Source: Chryseobacterium sp. ERMR1:04 (GTDB taxonomy: Bacteria > Bacteroidota > Bacteroidia > Flavobacteriales > Weeksellaceae). From it: a stretch of 64,000 bases of DNA. Every line of letters starts with the position of its first letter. Within the stretch, counting starts at the first letter, position 1. The notes beneath the pieces are model-generated. The model worked only from the letters and a program-made list of their open reading frames with translations. It was not told where the DNA came from and did no database searches. The position numbers and the translations under genes are program-made. The stretch spans positions 930,001 through 994,000 of the forward strand of contig NZ_LIRF01000003.1 in the NCBI RefSeq assembly GCF_001297705.1, in the 5' to 3' direction. Positions 54,673 through 63,248 of this stretch are shown here, one piece after another.

Positions 54673-57600
54673 TTATGTTACGCGTTTTCTCGGTAATCCA
54701 ATCTCATGCTCTTGGGGATAAGGTTTTCTGGATGTCATACTCACATCTTCTTTAATTTGTCTATGAATATCATATTGCTTGTCCTTATCATAAGCATATC
54801 TCGGATCTGGAATCATCGGCATCTTAGCCATTTTATGAATATTAATCGTTGGGAAATGAAAATCAACTTCCACGGTTCCCAATAATAAATAACATCCACC
54901 ACCCTGAAACGGATATTTCTCAAGACTATTTGGAAAATGAGCCGTATCAAAATAGTCACCGTTTATATCGATCCAGGTCCCAAAATACATCGTCCCCTTT
55001 TTGGTGGGAACATGTTTTCTGGAAATAAGATAGGCCAACATCTTTACCTGTCTTTTATGATGCTGGAGTAAATCTTTAACAAACACAGAACCTCTGTATT
55101 TTGTTTCTAGTAAATCAAACGGACTGCAGGAAATAGGAAAACCTATTATTTCAATTTCATCGAATGCATCTTCGAATTGTTCTCTTTTTAATTTTGGAAG
55201 CTGGAATTCCTCTACAGGTTCTTCAAAAAGCATTAATCCCCTATTTTCTGGTTTAAAATTTACGACCAGTAATCTAGCTTCTACCAAAAGTTCATTCTTT
55301 GGGTTACCGGTAAATCGAAAAGCCCCTATAAAAATCAAAATCTGTAAGGTTTCAATACCAATGGGAATTCGTCTGATAAAATCTTCCAATGACTTATAAT
55401 TACCATTGTTTACTCTCTCTTCCACAATATTGATCGATACACTATTTTCAAAATTTTCTAGGTGCATAAATCCCAGGTAAATTTCATTTTCTCTTAGAAT
55501 TGTCTGAAATTCGCTGGTATTGACACACGGAGTCTGAACAATTCCTCCGGACATTTTTGCCTCATGGATATACACTTCGGTTCTATAGAACCCTCCTTGA
55601 TTATTAATTACCGAAACCATAAATTCCAAAGGATAATAGACTTTCAGATAAAGACTCTGATAGCTCTCGACAGCATAGGAAGCGGAATGCGCCTTACAGA
55701 AAGAATATCCTGCAAAAGATTCGATTTGCCTGTACGCTTCAGCAGTAAGCTCCATCGAATGTCCAAGGTTTTTACATGATTCAAAGAAATGCTCTTTTAC
55801 TTTTTGAAGTGCAGATAAGGATCTTCCCTTACCACTCATAGCTCTTCGGAGTATATCTCCATCTGCTAAAGATAATCCTCCAAAATATTGGGCAATTTTA
55901 ATAACATCTTCCTGATATACCATAATGCCATAGGTATCTCCTAAATGCTCCTTAAATATGGGATGAAAATATTCAAATTGAGTCGGGTTATTATGCCTGA
56001 AAATGTATTCACGCATCATTCCACTCTGTGCAACACCTGGCCTGATGATGGATGAAGCTGCAACTAAAGTGATATAGTCTTCGCATTGTAATCTTCTGAG
56101 AAGCCCCCGCATTGCAGGAGATTCAATATAAAAGCATCCGATCGTTTTTCCCTGAGCTAAATATTCATTGGCTTTAGCTTCATTTTTGGATAAAGTAGTA
56201 TCGCGAATATCAACAGTAATGCCTCTTGATTTTTTAATGAGTTTTACTGTGTCATTGATCGTTCCAAGTCCCCGTTGGGAAAGGATATCAAACTTTTCAA
56301 GTCCTATCTCCTCTGCTACGTGCATATCGAACTGTACAATAGGAAATCCTTTGGGTGGCATTTCGAGAGCTGTATACTTTGTTATAGCTTCTTCAGTAAT
56401 CAGAATCCCACAGGCATGCATACTTCTTTGATTGGGAAATCTCTCCAGTAACTTACCATATTCATGAACCTGTTTTATGACAGAATTTTGTTCATGCATA
56501 TCCATAGACCTTGTCGTCAGCTCGTCCAGTTCTTCTTTAGGCAGACCAAATACTTTCCCGACTTCGCGGAATATAGACTTGTATTTAAACTCTACATTCG
56601 TTCCACAAAATGCTACATGATCTTTTCCATAGCGGTCAAAAATATATTCCAGCATCGTATCTCTATCCTGCCAACTCCAATCAAGATCAAAGTCTGGGGG
56701 AGTTTTGCGGTTAAGATTCAGGAAACGTTCGAAATAAAGATCCAGTTCCAATGGGCAGATATCGGTAATGCCTAAACAATAACTGACAATAGAATTAGCA
56801 CCACTTCCCCGTCCTACATGCATAAAACCCATGCTATTGCTGTATCGTATAATATCCCAGGTAATTAAAAAATAAGAACTGAAGTTCAGATCATCAATAA
56901 CCTTAAGTTCTTTCTCTACCCTTTTACAAGCCTCTTCATGACCAAGTCCATATCTTTTTTTTAATCCTGCATAAGCAAGATTTCTAAGAAGTTTCAAATC
57001 ATCCGCTTTAGATCCTGTATAGTGTTTTTTGTTTTTAACCTCTTTATAATCAAATTCAAAACTACACTCATTCAAAATACGCTCTGTAGTATTCACAATC
57101 TCCGGATACCTTTCAAAGCCTTTTAGAATATTTGTGGAAGACTTAAAGTATTCCGATTTCCTGCAGGTATTATTTTCAGTAAGTTTAGACAATAAAGTAT
57201 TATGATCAATGGCTCTGAGAATACAATGGACCTGATATTCTTCTTTGGTACTGAAAGTGACTGGATGAAGAACCACCATGTGGGGAATCAATTGTTGAAA
57301 TTCAGGTCGAATCAGGATATTAAGCTCTTCTTCTCTAATTCCGATGAACTCATTTTTTTTTAGCTTTTCCGGAATATTATTCATCGGATAAATAACAAAT
57401 ACCTGATTAAACTTCGGAGCTGTTTCTGATAGTTCTTTCCCATCACAATTGTGCTGCGTGAGAACCTTATTCACTTCACCGATTCCACTGAATTCTCTCG
57501 CAACAGCAATATAAAGAAGCCTGTTTTCTTTTCTGATCTCAATTCCGGCAATAGGCTTAACCCCATACTTTTCACACTCTTTTTTAAAATCATAAATAGC

Positions 57601-57726
57601 AGTAACCGTATTGATATCCGTTAGCACTAGGGTTTCAATTCCTAAGTCATACGCTCTTTTTACGAGTGCTTCCACTGATAAAGTTCCATAACGAAGACTG
57701 TGAAAAGAATGACAGTTAAGATACAT
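54673..57726 (-). CDS. DNA polymerase III alpha-type polymerase (DnaE-like, error-prone type)
   Basis: 1017 aa, C-family polymerase. PHP domain at about 1-200 begins MYLNCHSFHSLRYGTLS with reduced metal-site residues; fingers/palm: GRGSGANSIVSYCLGIT (305-321), palm DPDFDLDW-type site (D345, D347, D349) followed by RDTMLEYIFDRYG; KAHSASYAVESYQSLYLKVYYPLEF near 680-705. Shorter than replicative DnaE (about 1160-1500) because the C-terminal OB/tau region is reduced, as in DnaE2/ImuC. It lies 18 bases after the dinB-like gene, so they form one operon, probably a mutagenic translesion cassette. Confidence 0.85.
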   Translation of the reverse strand: MYLNCHSFHSLRYGTLSVEALVKRAYDLGIETLVLTDINTVTAIYDFKKECEKYGVKPIAGIEIRKENRLLYIAVAREFSGIGEVNKVLTQHNCDGKELSETAPKFNQVFVIYPMNNIPEKLKKNEFIGIREEELNILIRPEFQQLIPHMVVLHPVTFSTKEEYQVHCILRAIDHNTLLSKLTENNTCRKSEYFKSSTNILKGFERYPEIVNTTERILNECSFEFDYKEVKNKKHYTGSKADDLKLLRNLAYAGLKKRYGLGHEEACKRVEKELKVIDDLNFSSYFLITWDIIRYSNSMGFMHVGRGSGANSIVSYCLGITDICPLELDLYFERFLNLNRKTPPDFDLDWSWQDRDTMLEYIFDRYGKDHVAFCGTNVEFKYKSIFREVGKVFGLPKEELDELTTRSMDMHEQNSVIKQVHEYGKLLERFPNQRSMHACGILITEEAITKYTALEMPPKGFPIVQFDMHVAEEIGLEKFDILSQRGLGTINDTVKLIKKSRGITVDIRDTTLSKNEAKANEYLAQGKTIGCFYIESPAMRGLLRRLQCEDYITLVAASSIIRPGVAQSGMMREYIFRHNNPTQFEYFHPIFKEHLGDTYGIMVYQEDVIKIAQYFGGLSLADGDILRRAMSGKGRSLSALQKVKEHFFESCKNLGHSMELTAEAYRQIESFAGYSFCKAHSASYAVESYQSLYLKVYYPLEFMVSVINNQGGFYRTEVYIHEAKMSGGIVQTPCVNTSEFQTILRENEIYLGFMHLENFENSVSINIVEERVNNGNYKSLEDFIRRIPIGIETLQILIFIGAFRFTGNPKNELLVEARLLVVNFKPENRGLMLFEEPVEEFQLPKLKREQFEDAFDEIEIIGFPISCSPFDLLETKYRGSVFVKDLLQHHKRQVKMLAYLISRKHVPTKKGTMYFGTWIDINGDYFDTAHFPNSLEKYPFQGGGCYLLLGTVEVDFHFPTINIHKMAKMPMIPDPRYAYDKDKQYDIHRQIKEDVSMTSRKPYPQEHEIGLPRKRVT

Positions 57727-57744
57727 ATTGTAAGAATTTAAAAT

Positions 57745-58893
57745 TTATTTTCCAAAATCAAATCCTGAAGCCCTGCCCACAGCACCCGCTCCAAAACGAT
57801 CTTTGATCTGATCCATCGTTTGATATAAGTTCATCTGCTCTTCCGTATCTTCAAATAAATTCATTTGATGGTTACCATGAACCAAATCAGTAAAGCGTAA
57901 ACCAACCAACCGAAGGCGCATTCTTCTGGTATATACTTTATTAAAAAGTTCTAGCGCAACTCTGGATAAGGTATGATCTGCAGAGGTATAGGTCACTCTG
58001 ATTTGCTTCGTCTCAGTATCGAAATTGGAATAACGGATTTTAATCACCACGGTTGAAGTCAGCCATTTGTCCTGTCTCAATTGATAGGCTAACTTTTCAG
58101 CCATTCCGGATATTAGTCTTTTTAATTCTATCATATCCATCGTATCGGTTGTAAAGGTTCTTTCTGTTGAAATTGATTTTCTTTCAGAATAAGGAATCAC
58201 AGGATTTTCATCAATTCCGTTGGCCTTTTTCCAAAGTTCTTTTCCATTCAGTCCAATCATTTGTTGCAAGACCAAAACCGGCATCTCGGACAACGTATGA
58301 ATGGTTCTGATTCCAATTCTCGACAGCAATTGAAAAGTCTTGTCTCCAACCATCGGAATTTTCTTTACCGATAATGGATTTAAAAAAGGTTTAATTTCAA
58401 GTTCTTTAATTTCTAATCTTCCCACAGGTTTAGATTCTCCGGTTCCGATCTTAGAAACAGTTTTATTGGTTGATAAAGCAAAACTTATCGGAAGTCCGGT
58501 TTCCTTTGTGACTGCTGAAGCAATTTCTTTTGTCCAAGTATAACAACCAAAGAATTTATCCATTCCGGAAAGGTCAAGATAGAATTCATCAATACTTGCC
58601 TTTTCCATGACCGGAACTTTTTCCTGAATAACTTCTGTGACCAAGTGGGATAAATTGGAATACAGTTCATAATCTCCTCGAATCACTTTTGCATCAGGAC
58701 ATAATCTGAGTGCCATTCTTATCGGCATTGCAGAACGGACCCCGAACTTTCTGGCTTCGTAGGAACATGAGGCTACCACTCCACGGTCTCCACCTCCTAT
58801 GATTAAAGGGATTCCATCAAGTTTAGAGTTATTTAGCCTCTCACAGGATACAAAAAATGTATCCATATCCATATGTACAATTGCTCGGTTCAC
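57745..58893 (-). CDS. dinB: Y-family DNA polymerase (DinB / Pol IV-like)
   Basis: 382 aa. Catalytic residues: D9 and D11 in HMDMDTFFVSCERL and D102/E103 in KASIDEFYLDLSG. Little-finger domain at about 230-340; a QMNLFEDTEEQ motif near 347 resembles a clamp-binding QxxLF peptide. Start is GTG at 58891-58893, supported by MNRAIVHMDMD alignment. Transcribed divergently from the LexA-like repressor gene. Confidence 0.92.
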   Translation of the reverse strand: MNRAIVHMDMDTFFVSCERLNNSKLDGIPLIIGGGDRGVVASCSYEARKFGVRSAMPIRMALRLCPDAKVIRGDYELYSNLSHLVTEVIQEKVPVMEKASIDEFYLDLSGMDKFFGCYTWTKEIASAVTKETGLPISFALSTNKTVSKIGTGESKPVGRLEIKELEIKPFLNPLSVKKIPMVGDKTFQLLSRIGIRTIHTLSEMPVLVLQQMIGLNGKELWKKANGIDENPVIPYSERKSISTERTFTTDTMDMIELKRLISGMAEKLAYQLRQDKWLTSTVVIKIRYSNFDTETKQIRVTYTSADHTLSRVALELFNKVYTRRMRLRLVGLRFTDLVHGNHQMNLFEDTEEQMNLYQTMDQIKDRFGAGAVGRASGFDFGK

Positions 58894-58954
58894 GTTACAA
58901 AATTAGATACAATTTGTTCCAAAATAACTATATTTGCTGGTACAAATTATACCA
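58894..58954. promoter_or_regulatory. Divergent promoter with two matching 15-bp inverted-repeat operators
   Basis: GATACAATTTGTTCC (58906-58920) and GGTACAAATTATACC (58939-58953) share a 7-1-7 inverted half-site, GRTACAA, and their centres are 33 bases apart, about three helix turns. A further half site GTTACAA lies at 58894-58900. TATATTTG (58929-58936), a -7 box for the rightward gene, sits between them. TAATTTTG on the minus strand ends four bases before the dinB GTG start. The HTH/S24 repressor to the right is the expected ligand (inference). Confidence 0.65.
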
Positions 58955-59734
58955 ATGTCAATTTTTTCAGATAACATCAGGTTTTTAAGGGGTAAGAAAA
59001 ATTTATCCCAACAAAGTTTTACAGATGATATTCTTATCATTAGCAGAGAACGATATGCTAAGTATGAAAGTGGCCGTTCTGAGCCTCCCTATGAGATTTT
59101 AATTAAGATCTCCAAATATTTTCATATTAGTATTGATCTCCTACTTACCGTAGATATTCGGAAATATCCTTTAGAACAAATGGTCAATTTACCGGACAAC
59201 AGAATTATCTTACCTGTCGTAGTTGATCAATTGGGAAATAACAGTATTGAAATCATCCCTCAAAAAGCATCCATGGGATATTTATCTGGATACACTGATC
59301 CCGAATATATAGAAAGTCTTCAGCTCATTTCTTTACCATTCTTAACCAATGGAAAATACAGGGCATTTCCCGCTCAGGGAGATTCAATGCCTCCATTTAA
59401 AGACGGCTCTTATATTGTAGGGAAATATGTAGAAAGCATCAATGATTTAAAATCGAACAGAAGTTATGTTTTTGTTACATTAAATGATGGGATTACCTAC
59501 AAACGGTTTAATGCTACAAACGGAAATTCTATAACGGTAAGTGCCGACAATTCATTCTATGAACCGTATGATATTCCGGTCGGAGAAATTGTAGAAATAT
59601 GGCAGTATGCATCAGGAATCTTTCCTGAAGACTTTGAACACGATCAACTTGACAACTATAATCTAAGAGATATGTTTTTAGAGTTGAGAAAAGATATCAA
59701 AGAATTAGACCATAAATTTGCTGCGATTAAATAA
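58955..59734 (+). CDS. LexA-like HTH/S24-peptidase repressor
   Basis: An upstream ATG at 58934 would lie inside the promoter, so MSIFSDNIRFLRG (58955) is chosen; 259 aa. N-terminal XRE HTH (about 5-65: LSQQSFTDDILIISRERYAKYESGRSEPP). C-terminal S24 domain with Ser in AQGDSMPPF (S151 counted from 58934) and Lys190 in GITYKRF as catalytic dyad. A hydrophobic cleavage-site-like KASMGYLSGY lies near 111-120; SMG replaces the usual Ala-Gly. Expected to be cleaved in the presence of RecA filaments, releasing dinB/dnaE. Not a canonical LexA, as the DNA-binding domain is XRE-type. Confidence 0.85.
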   Translation: MSIFSDNIRFLRGKKNLSQQSFTDDILIISRERYAKYESGRSEPPYEILIKISKYFHISIDLLLTVDIRKYPLEQMVNLPDNRIILPVVVDQLGNNSIEIIPQKASMGYLSGYTDPEYIESLQLISLPFLTNGKYRAFPAQGDSMPPFKDGSYIVGKYVESINDLKSNRSYVFVTLNDGITYKRFNATNGNSITVSADNSFYEPYDIPVGEIVEIWQYASGIFPEDFEHDQLDNYNLRDMFLELRKDIKELDHKFAAIK

Positions 59735-59841
59735 TCCTTTACAGAAAAAAGCCTCCTTTATGGGGAAGCTAAAAACACAAATGATGAAAAAAAAGTCTAA
59801 AATTAAGACAAATAAATATAATACTATTTTTAATAATATCT

Positions 59842-60009
59842 ATGAATGAGCTCCGTTTATTTAATTCAGATGAATATTATCAATTTCCAAAGGAATTATT
59901 GGATTATATTGAACATTTTTTATCTGAAAACGAAGCTAATGAGTATGAAGAGAATTTTCTTCAAAAATTATTTTATGAAATACTATCATTTGTAATGATC
60001 CATATTTAA
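59842..60009 (+). CDS. AlkB-like N-terminal fragment, 55 aa
   Basis: Frame MNELRLFNSDEYYQFPKELLDYIEHFLSENEA... resembles the N-terminus of flavobacterial AlkB-family 2-oxoglutarate dioxygenases (LFxxEEFYQFPKDLLEYxEHFLS, from memory). After about residue 42 the similarity ends and the frame stops at 60007, so the catalytic HxD...H domain is absent. A broken relic beside the repair genes. It was missed by a 60-codon cutoff. Confidence 0.5.
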   Translation: MNELRLFNSDEYYQFPKELLDYIEHFLSENEANEYEENFLQKLFYEILSFVMIHI

Positions 60010-60173
60010 ATTAATATAATATTTGAACATAATATTTCTATTTTACGACAAACCATTACTATTCCTTATCCAAAACCTTATTTATTTTCTAAGTTTTTTT
60101 AATTTGACTAAAAAAAAATACTACCTATGGCATAACTTGTGATATAGGATACACTCATCTTAAATCATACGAT

Positions 60174-60569
60174 ATGTCAATTAAAATTAAAGTAGCATTT
60201 TGTAAGGAATGCAGTGGTTATAATTCAGCAACACCTCTAGAAAAAAAACATTGTCAGCATCCTGAAATTATTGATCATTACTTCTATCATGGAGAACCTT
60301 ATTTTACTTTAGATGATAACACCTTTAAAGATCACACACAATATGAGCGCATAGAGATAAAAATACTTACTATTTCTGAGCATATAAAAGTAGATCATCT
60401 ACATTGCAGATGTATACAAAAAACCTCTGCATTAAAGACGTTTGAAATCCTTGAAAAGTATGAAATTGAAACGAATCTTTATTTTAAAGATCTTTATAAG
60501 TTTTATAATATTCATCCAATACATAATAACACTCTGAATGATTTAGAATTACTTCCTACCGCATCTTAG
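60174..60569 (+). CDS. Hypothetical protein, 131 aa, Cys/His-rich
   Basis: Begins MSIKIKVAFCKECSG; C10, C13 and the pairs HCQHPE (near 26-31) and HCRC (about 78-81) suggest a zinc-binding fold. C-terminal half helical. Not recognised. Convergent with the Crp/Fnr-type gene, with a 17-bp hairpin between. Confidence 0.5.
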   Translation: MSIKIKVAFCKECSGYNSATPLEKKHCQHPEIIDHYFYHGEPYFTLDDNTFKDHTQYERIEIKILTISEHIKVDHLHCRCIQKTSALKTFEILEKYEIETNLYFKDLYKFYNIHPIHNNTLNDLELLPTAS

Positions 60570-60661
60570 TAAATCTTAGTATAGAAAGTTCAATCTAGAT
60601 TTAAAATTATTTACCATTTATTAAGTGAATTTTTCAAAACTATATGGTAAGAATTTGCTTA

Positions 60662-60700
60662 TTCTTCAAAACATTTAAAGGTATTAAATGTTTTGAAGAA
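60662..60700. terminator. Perfect 17-bp hairpin between convergent genes
   Basis: TTCTTCAAAACATTTAA (60662-60678) and TTAAATGTTTTGAAGAA (60684-60700) form a perfect stem with loop AGGTA. It lies between two convergent genes, so a bidirectional terminator is likely, although the flanks have no long T-run and the stem is A/T-rich. Confidence 0.6.
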
Positions 60701-60742
60701 AAGTTTAAAATTAAACTACATTCCTTCAAATGACTTACTAAC

Positions 60743-61345
60743 TTAATAAAGAATCTTACTGCTATTTATTTTTAGAAGTTTTTGTTTCTCCATCTTTTTA
60801 ATAGTTCTTATGATTGTTTCTACTCTTACTCCTATTAAAGTAGCTAACTGTTGTCTGGTGTAGGGAACTATATATGTATATTTCTCTATAAACCCAAAGT
60901 AGGCTTTTAGATAGTCCAATAATCTTGTAAGTTTTAATAAGGGATCAGATATCGTAAGAAAAGTAGAAATAATATACCTAAAATGTAAACGATCAGCAGT
61001 ATATCTATTTAACTTAAGCATGAGTTTGGGATTTTTGAGTAAAATTTCTAAAAAAGTCTTTTTCTCTATTTTAATAATTTCACACTTCGTGATAGCTACG
61101 GCATTTACAGCATATTTATTATCAGTATACAAATAGCTTTCTCCTATACAATGACCATCAAAAGGAAATCCATGAACAAATTCTTTTCCATTTTCCATAA
61201 AATTATTAATCTTCACTGTACCCGACTTGATTTGCAAATAATATTTTAAAGAAGTTCCTTCCTGAAAAATAAAATCATTAGAATTATAACCTTCCAATTT
61301 AGCTCCGTAAGAAAACAATAAATCTTCACATATGACCATTTCCAA
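60743..61345 (-). CDS. Crp/Fnr-family transcriptional regulator
   Basis: 200 aa. Cyclic-nucleotide-binding-like beta roll (about 20-105: NSNDFIFQEGTSLKYYLQIKSGTVKI..., EFVHGFPFDGHCIGESYL) and C-terminal winged HTH (about 145-195: TRQQLATLIGVRVETIIRTIKKMEKQKLLKI). No FNR-type Cys cluster at the N-terminus. Divergent from the tail-collar-like secreted proteins, which it may regulate. Confidence 0.85.
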   Translation of the reverse strand: MEMVICEDLLFSYGAKLEGYNSNDFIFQEGTSLKYYLQIKSGTVKINNFMENGKEFVHGFPFDGHCIGESYLYTDNKYAVNAVAITKCEIIKIEKKTFLEILLKNPKLMLKLNRYTADRLHFRYIISTFLTISDPLLKLTRLLDYLKAYFGFIEKYTYIVPYTRQQLATLIGVRVETIIRTIKKMEKQKLLKINSSKILY

Positions 61346-61651
61346 AATTATTAAGTAAGTAAAATTAATGAAAATCTAAGCTATTAAACAACTTTATACA
61401 TTCTATAAAACTATAGTTTATTTATATATTTTCTTTATTCTGATTTTAAAGTTTATTACTTCTTTAAGAACTAAAAAATAGAGTTCTGACTGTTTATTTA
61501 AATTATATTTTTTGATAACTATTTAATCAATCAATCTATTTTAATAAAATAATTCTATGTTAAAATATATATTAAAATTTTGGCTTTTAAAAAAAATTAT
61601 ATAGTTTTATGAAATTAAAACATCACATCATAAACCAAAAACAATTATTTA
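61346..61651. other. AT-rich divergent promoter region
   Basis: No coding frame; very A/T-rich with no clear TAnnTTTG box that I can assign with confidence. Confidence 0.4.
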
Positions 61652-62446
61652 ATGAAAAAAATCTATTTAAATAAAATTACATTATTCGCAATATTATCAA
61701 GTGTATTGAGTAATTACGCAGCCCAAGTAGGTGTTGGAACAAGTGCCCCTAATATAAATTCAGCATTAGAATTATCTTCCACTTCAAAAGGATTACTACT
61801 CCCTCGTATATCTTTAACAAGTACTTCATCAGCGTCACCCCTTTCTGCTCATGAAAAAGGAATGATAATATATAATATAGCTGTAGTAAATGATGTAGTA
61901 GATGGTATTTATTCTAATGATGGAACAAAATGGAACCGATTATACACCAATAAACCCAATATTGGTGATGTTTATTACAGCTTTGCGGCAGCAGATCATC
62001 AAGGATGGTATCTGTTAGATGGAAGGAATTTAACCGTATTAACAACAGGAGCTCAGACCAATGCAGCTAAAGTCGGTATAACCATCTCACTTCCTAACGC
62101 TACAGATCGTTACTTGAAAGAAAAGGGATCGTCTGCATTATTAAGTATAGGAGGTACACAAACCATTACCCTTTCACAACAGAATCTGCCAAACATTAAT
62201 TATAGCGGTACAACTTCTAGTGATGGTGACCATAGTCATCAATATACCGACAGAGGTAACACAACATGGAATCATGGCAGTGGCTCAGTGCAGCTAGCAA
62301 ATACAGCTCAGCTAACCAATCAAAATACCGGCTCGGCGGGCAATCACTCTCATACGGTACAGGTAACTTCTGGAGGATCAAACACAAGTATTGATACAGA
62401 GCCAAAGAATTTGGCCGCAAATGCTTTTATTTATTTAGGTTTTTAG
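61652..62446 (+). CDS. Secreted protein with phage tail-collar-like C-terminal half (copy 1)
   Basis: 264 aa. Signal peptide 1-24 (LSSVLSNYAAQ), then the Bacteroidetes motif VGVGTSAPNINSALELSSTSKGLLLPRISL, followed by IYSNDGTKWNRL. The second half is collar-like: GWYLLDGRNLTVL, QTNAAKVGITISLPNATDRYLK, then TxTLSQQNLPN and two SDGDHSHxYTDRGN / GNHSHTV histidine-rich turns as in phage tail-fibre collar domains (a metal-binding, trimeric fold). Ends AFIYLGF. Probably a secreted or surface-displayed binding protein; 16 bases before copy 2. Confidence 0.75.
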   Translation: MKKIYLNKITLFAILSSVLSNYAAQVGVGTSAPNINSALELSSTSKGLLLPRISLTSTSSASPLSAHEKGMIIYNIAVVNDVVDGIYSNDGTKWNRLYTNKPNIGDVYYSFAAADHQGWYLLDGRNLTVLTTGAQTNAAKVGITISLPNATDRYLKEKGSSALLSIGGTQTITLSQQNLPNINYSGTTSSDGDHSHQYTDRGNTTWNHGSGSVQLANTAQLTNQNTGSAGNHSHTVQVTSGGSNTSIDTEPKNLAANAFIYLGF

Positions 62447-62462
62447 GTTTAAAAAATATATT

Positions 62463-63245
62463 ATGAAAAAGAAACTATTTTATATAATCCCAACCCTTAT
62501 CACCATTAGTATTCAAGGACAAGTGGGTATAGGGACAAGCACTCCAAATTCCAATTCTATTTTAGAAGTTACATCTGCAAATAAAGGTATATTACTTATG
62601 AGAAACAGCCTTACCAATACTGGATCTCCTATACCGTTGTCAGCCCATGTAAAAGGAATTATCACTTATAATCTCGCCAATTCTAACAATGTTTCTGAAG
62701 GGATATATCAGAATAATGGAACCAGCTGGTCTGCTGTTTCCCATGATTATCCTTATGGTACAATTTCAAACAGTTTTGCAGCCGCAGATAACAAAGGATG
62801 GTACTTATTAGATGGAAGAGCTATTTCTTCACTTTCCACAAATGTACAGGCAAGAGCAGTAAGCCTCGGATTTACTGCTAATCTTCCAAATGCAAATGAC
62901 AGATTACTTAAAACAAAAGACATATCAGAAACTTTAGGTTCTTTGACAGGAAATGCTACGATAGCTCTTGCACAGCCCAATCTTCCAAATGTTATCTTTA
63001 CAGGTAGTACAACAACTGATGGTAATCATATACATACTTATACCGATAGAGGATCAGGAGCTTCTGTAAATAGTGGAAGTGGAGCCACAAATCCTGTAGC
63101 TGACGACACTTCAGGAACATACAATACAGTTGCTGCTGGAGCTCATACCCATACCTTATCGTTCAGCTCAGGGGGAACTTCCCAGCCCGTAAACATCACC
63201 CCTAGTTATCTGGTAACCAACACTTTTATTTATTTAGGAAATTAA
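62463..63245 (+). CDS. Secreted protein with phage tail-collar-like C-terminal half (copy 2)
   Basis: 260 aa, same architecture as copy 1: signal peptide (1-19), VGIGTSTPNSNSILEVTSANKGILL, GWYLLDGRAISSL, LPNANDRLLK, LAQPNLPN, DGNHIHTYTDRGSG, GAHTHTLSF and ending NTFIYLGN. Differs most in the linker and in the His-turn spacing. Same operon as copy 1 and copy 3 (3 bases to the next ATG). Confidence 0.75.
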   Translation: MKKKLFYIIPTLITISIQGQVGIGTSTPNSNSILEVTSANKGILLMRNSLTNTGSPIPLSAHVKGIITYNLANSNNVSEGIYQNNGTSWSAVSHDYPYGTISNSFAAADNKGWYLLDGRAISSLSTNVQARAVSLGFTANLPNANDRLLKTKDISETLGSLTGNATIALAQPNLPNVIFTGSTTTDGNHIHTYTDRGSGASVNSGSGATNPVADDTSGTYNTVAAGAHTHTLSFSSGGTSQPVNITPSYLVTNTFIYLGN

Positions 63246-63248
63246 AAA

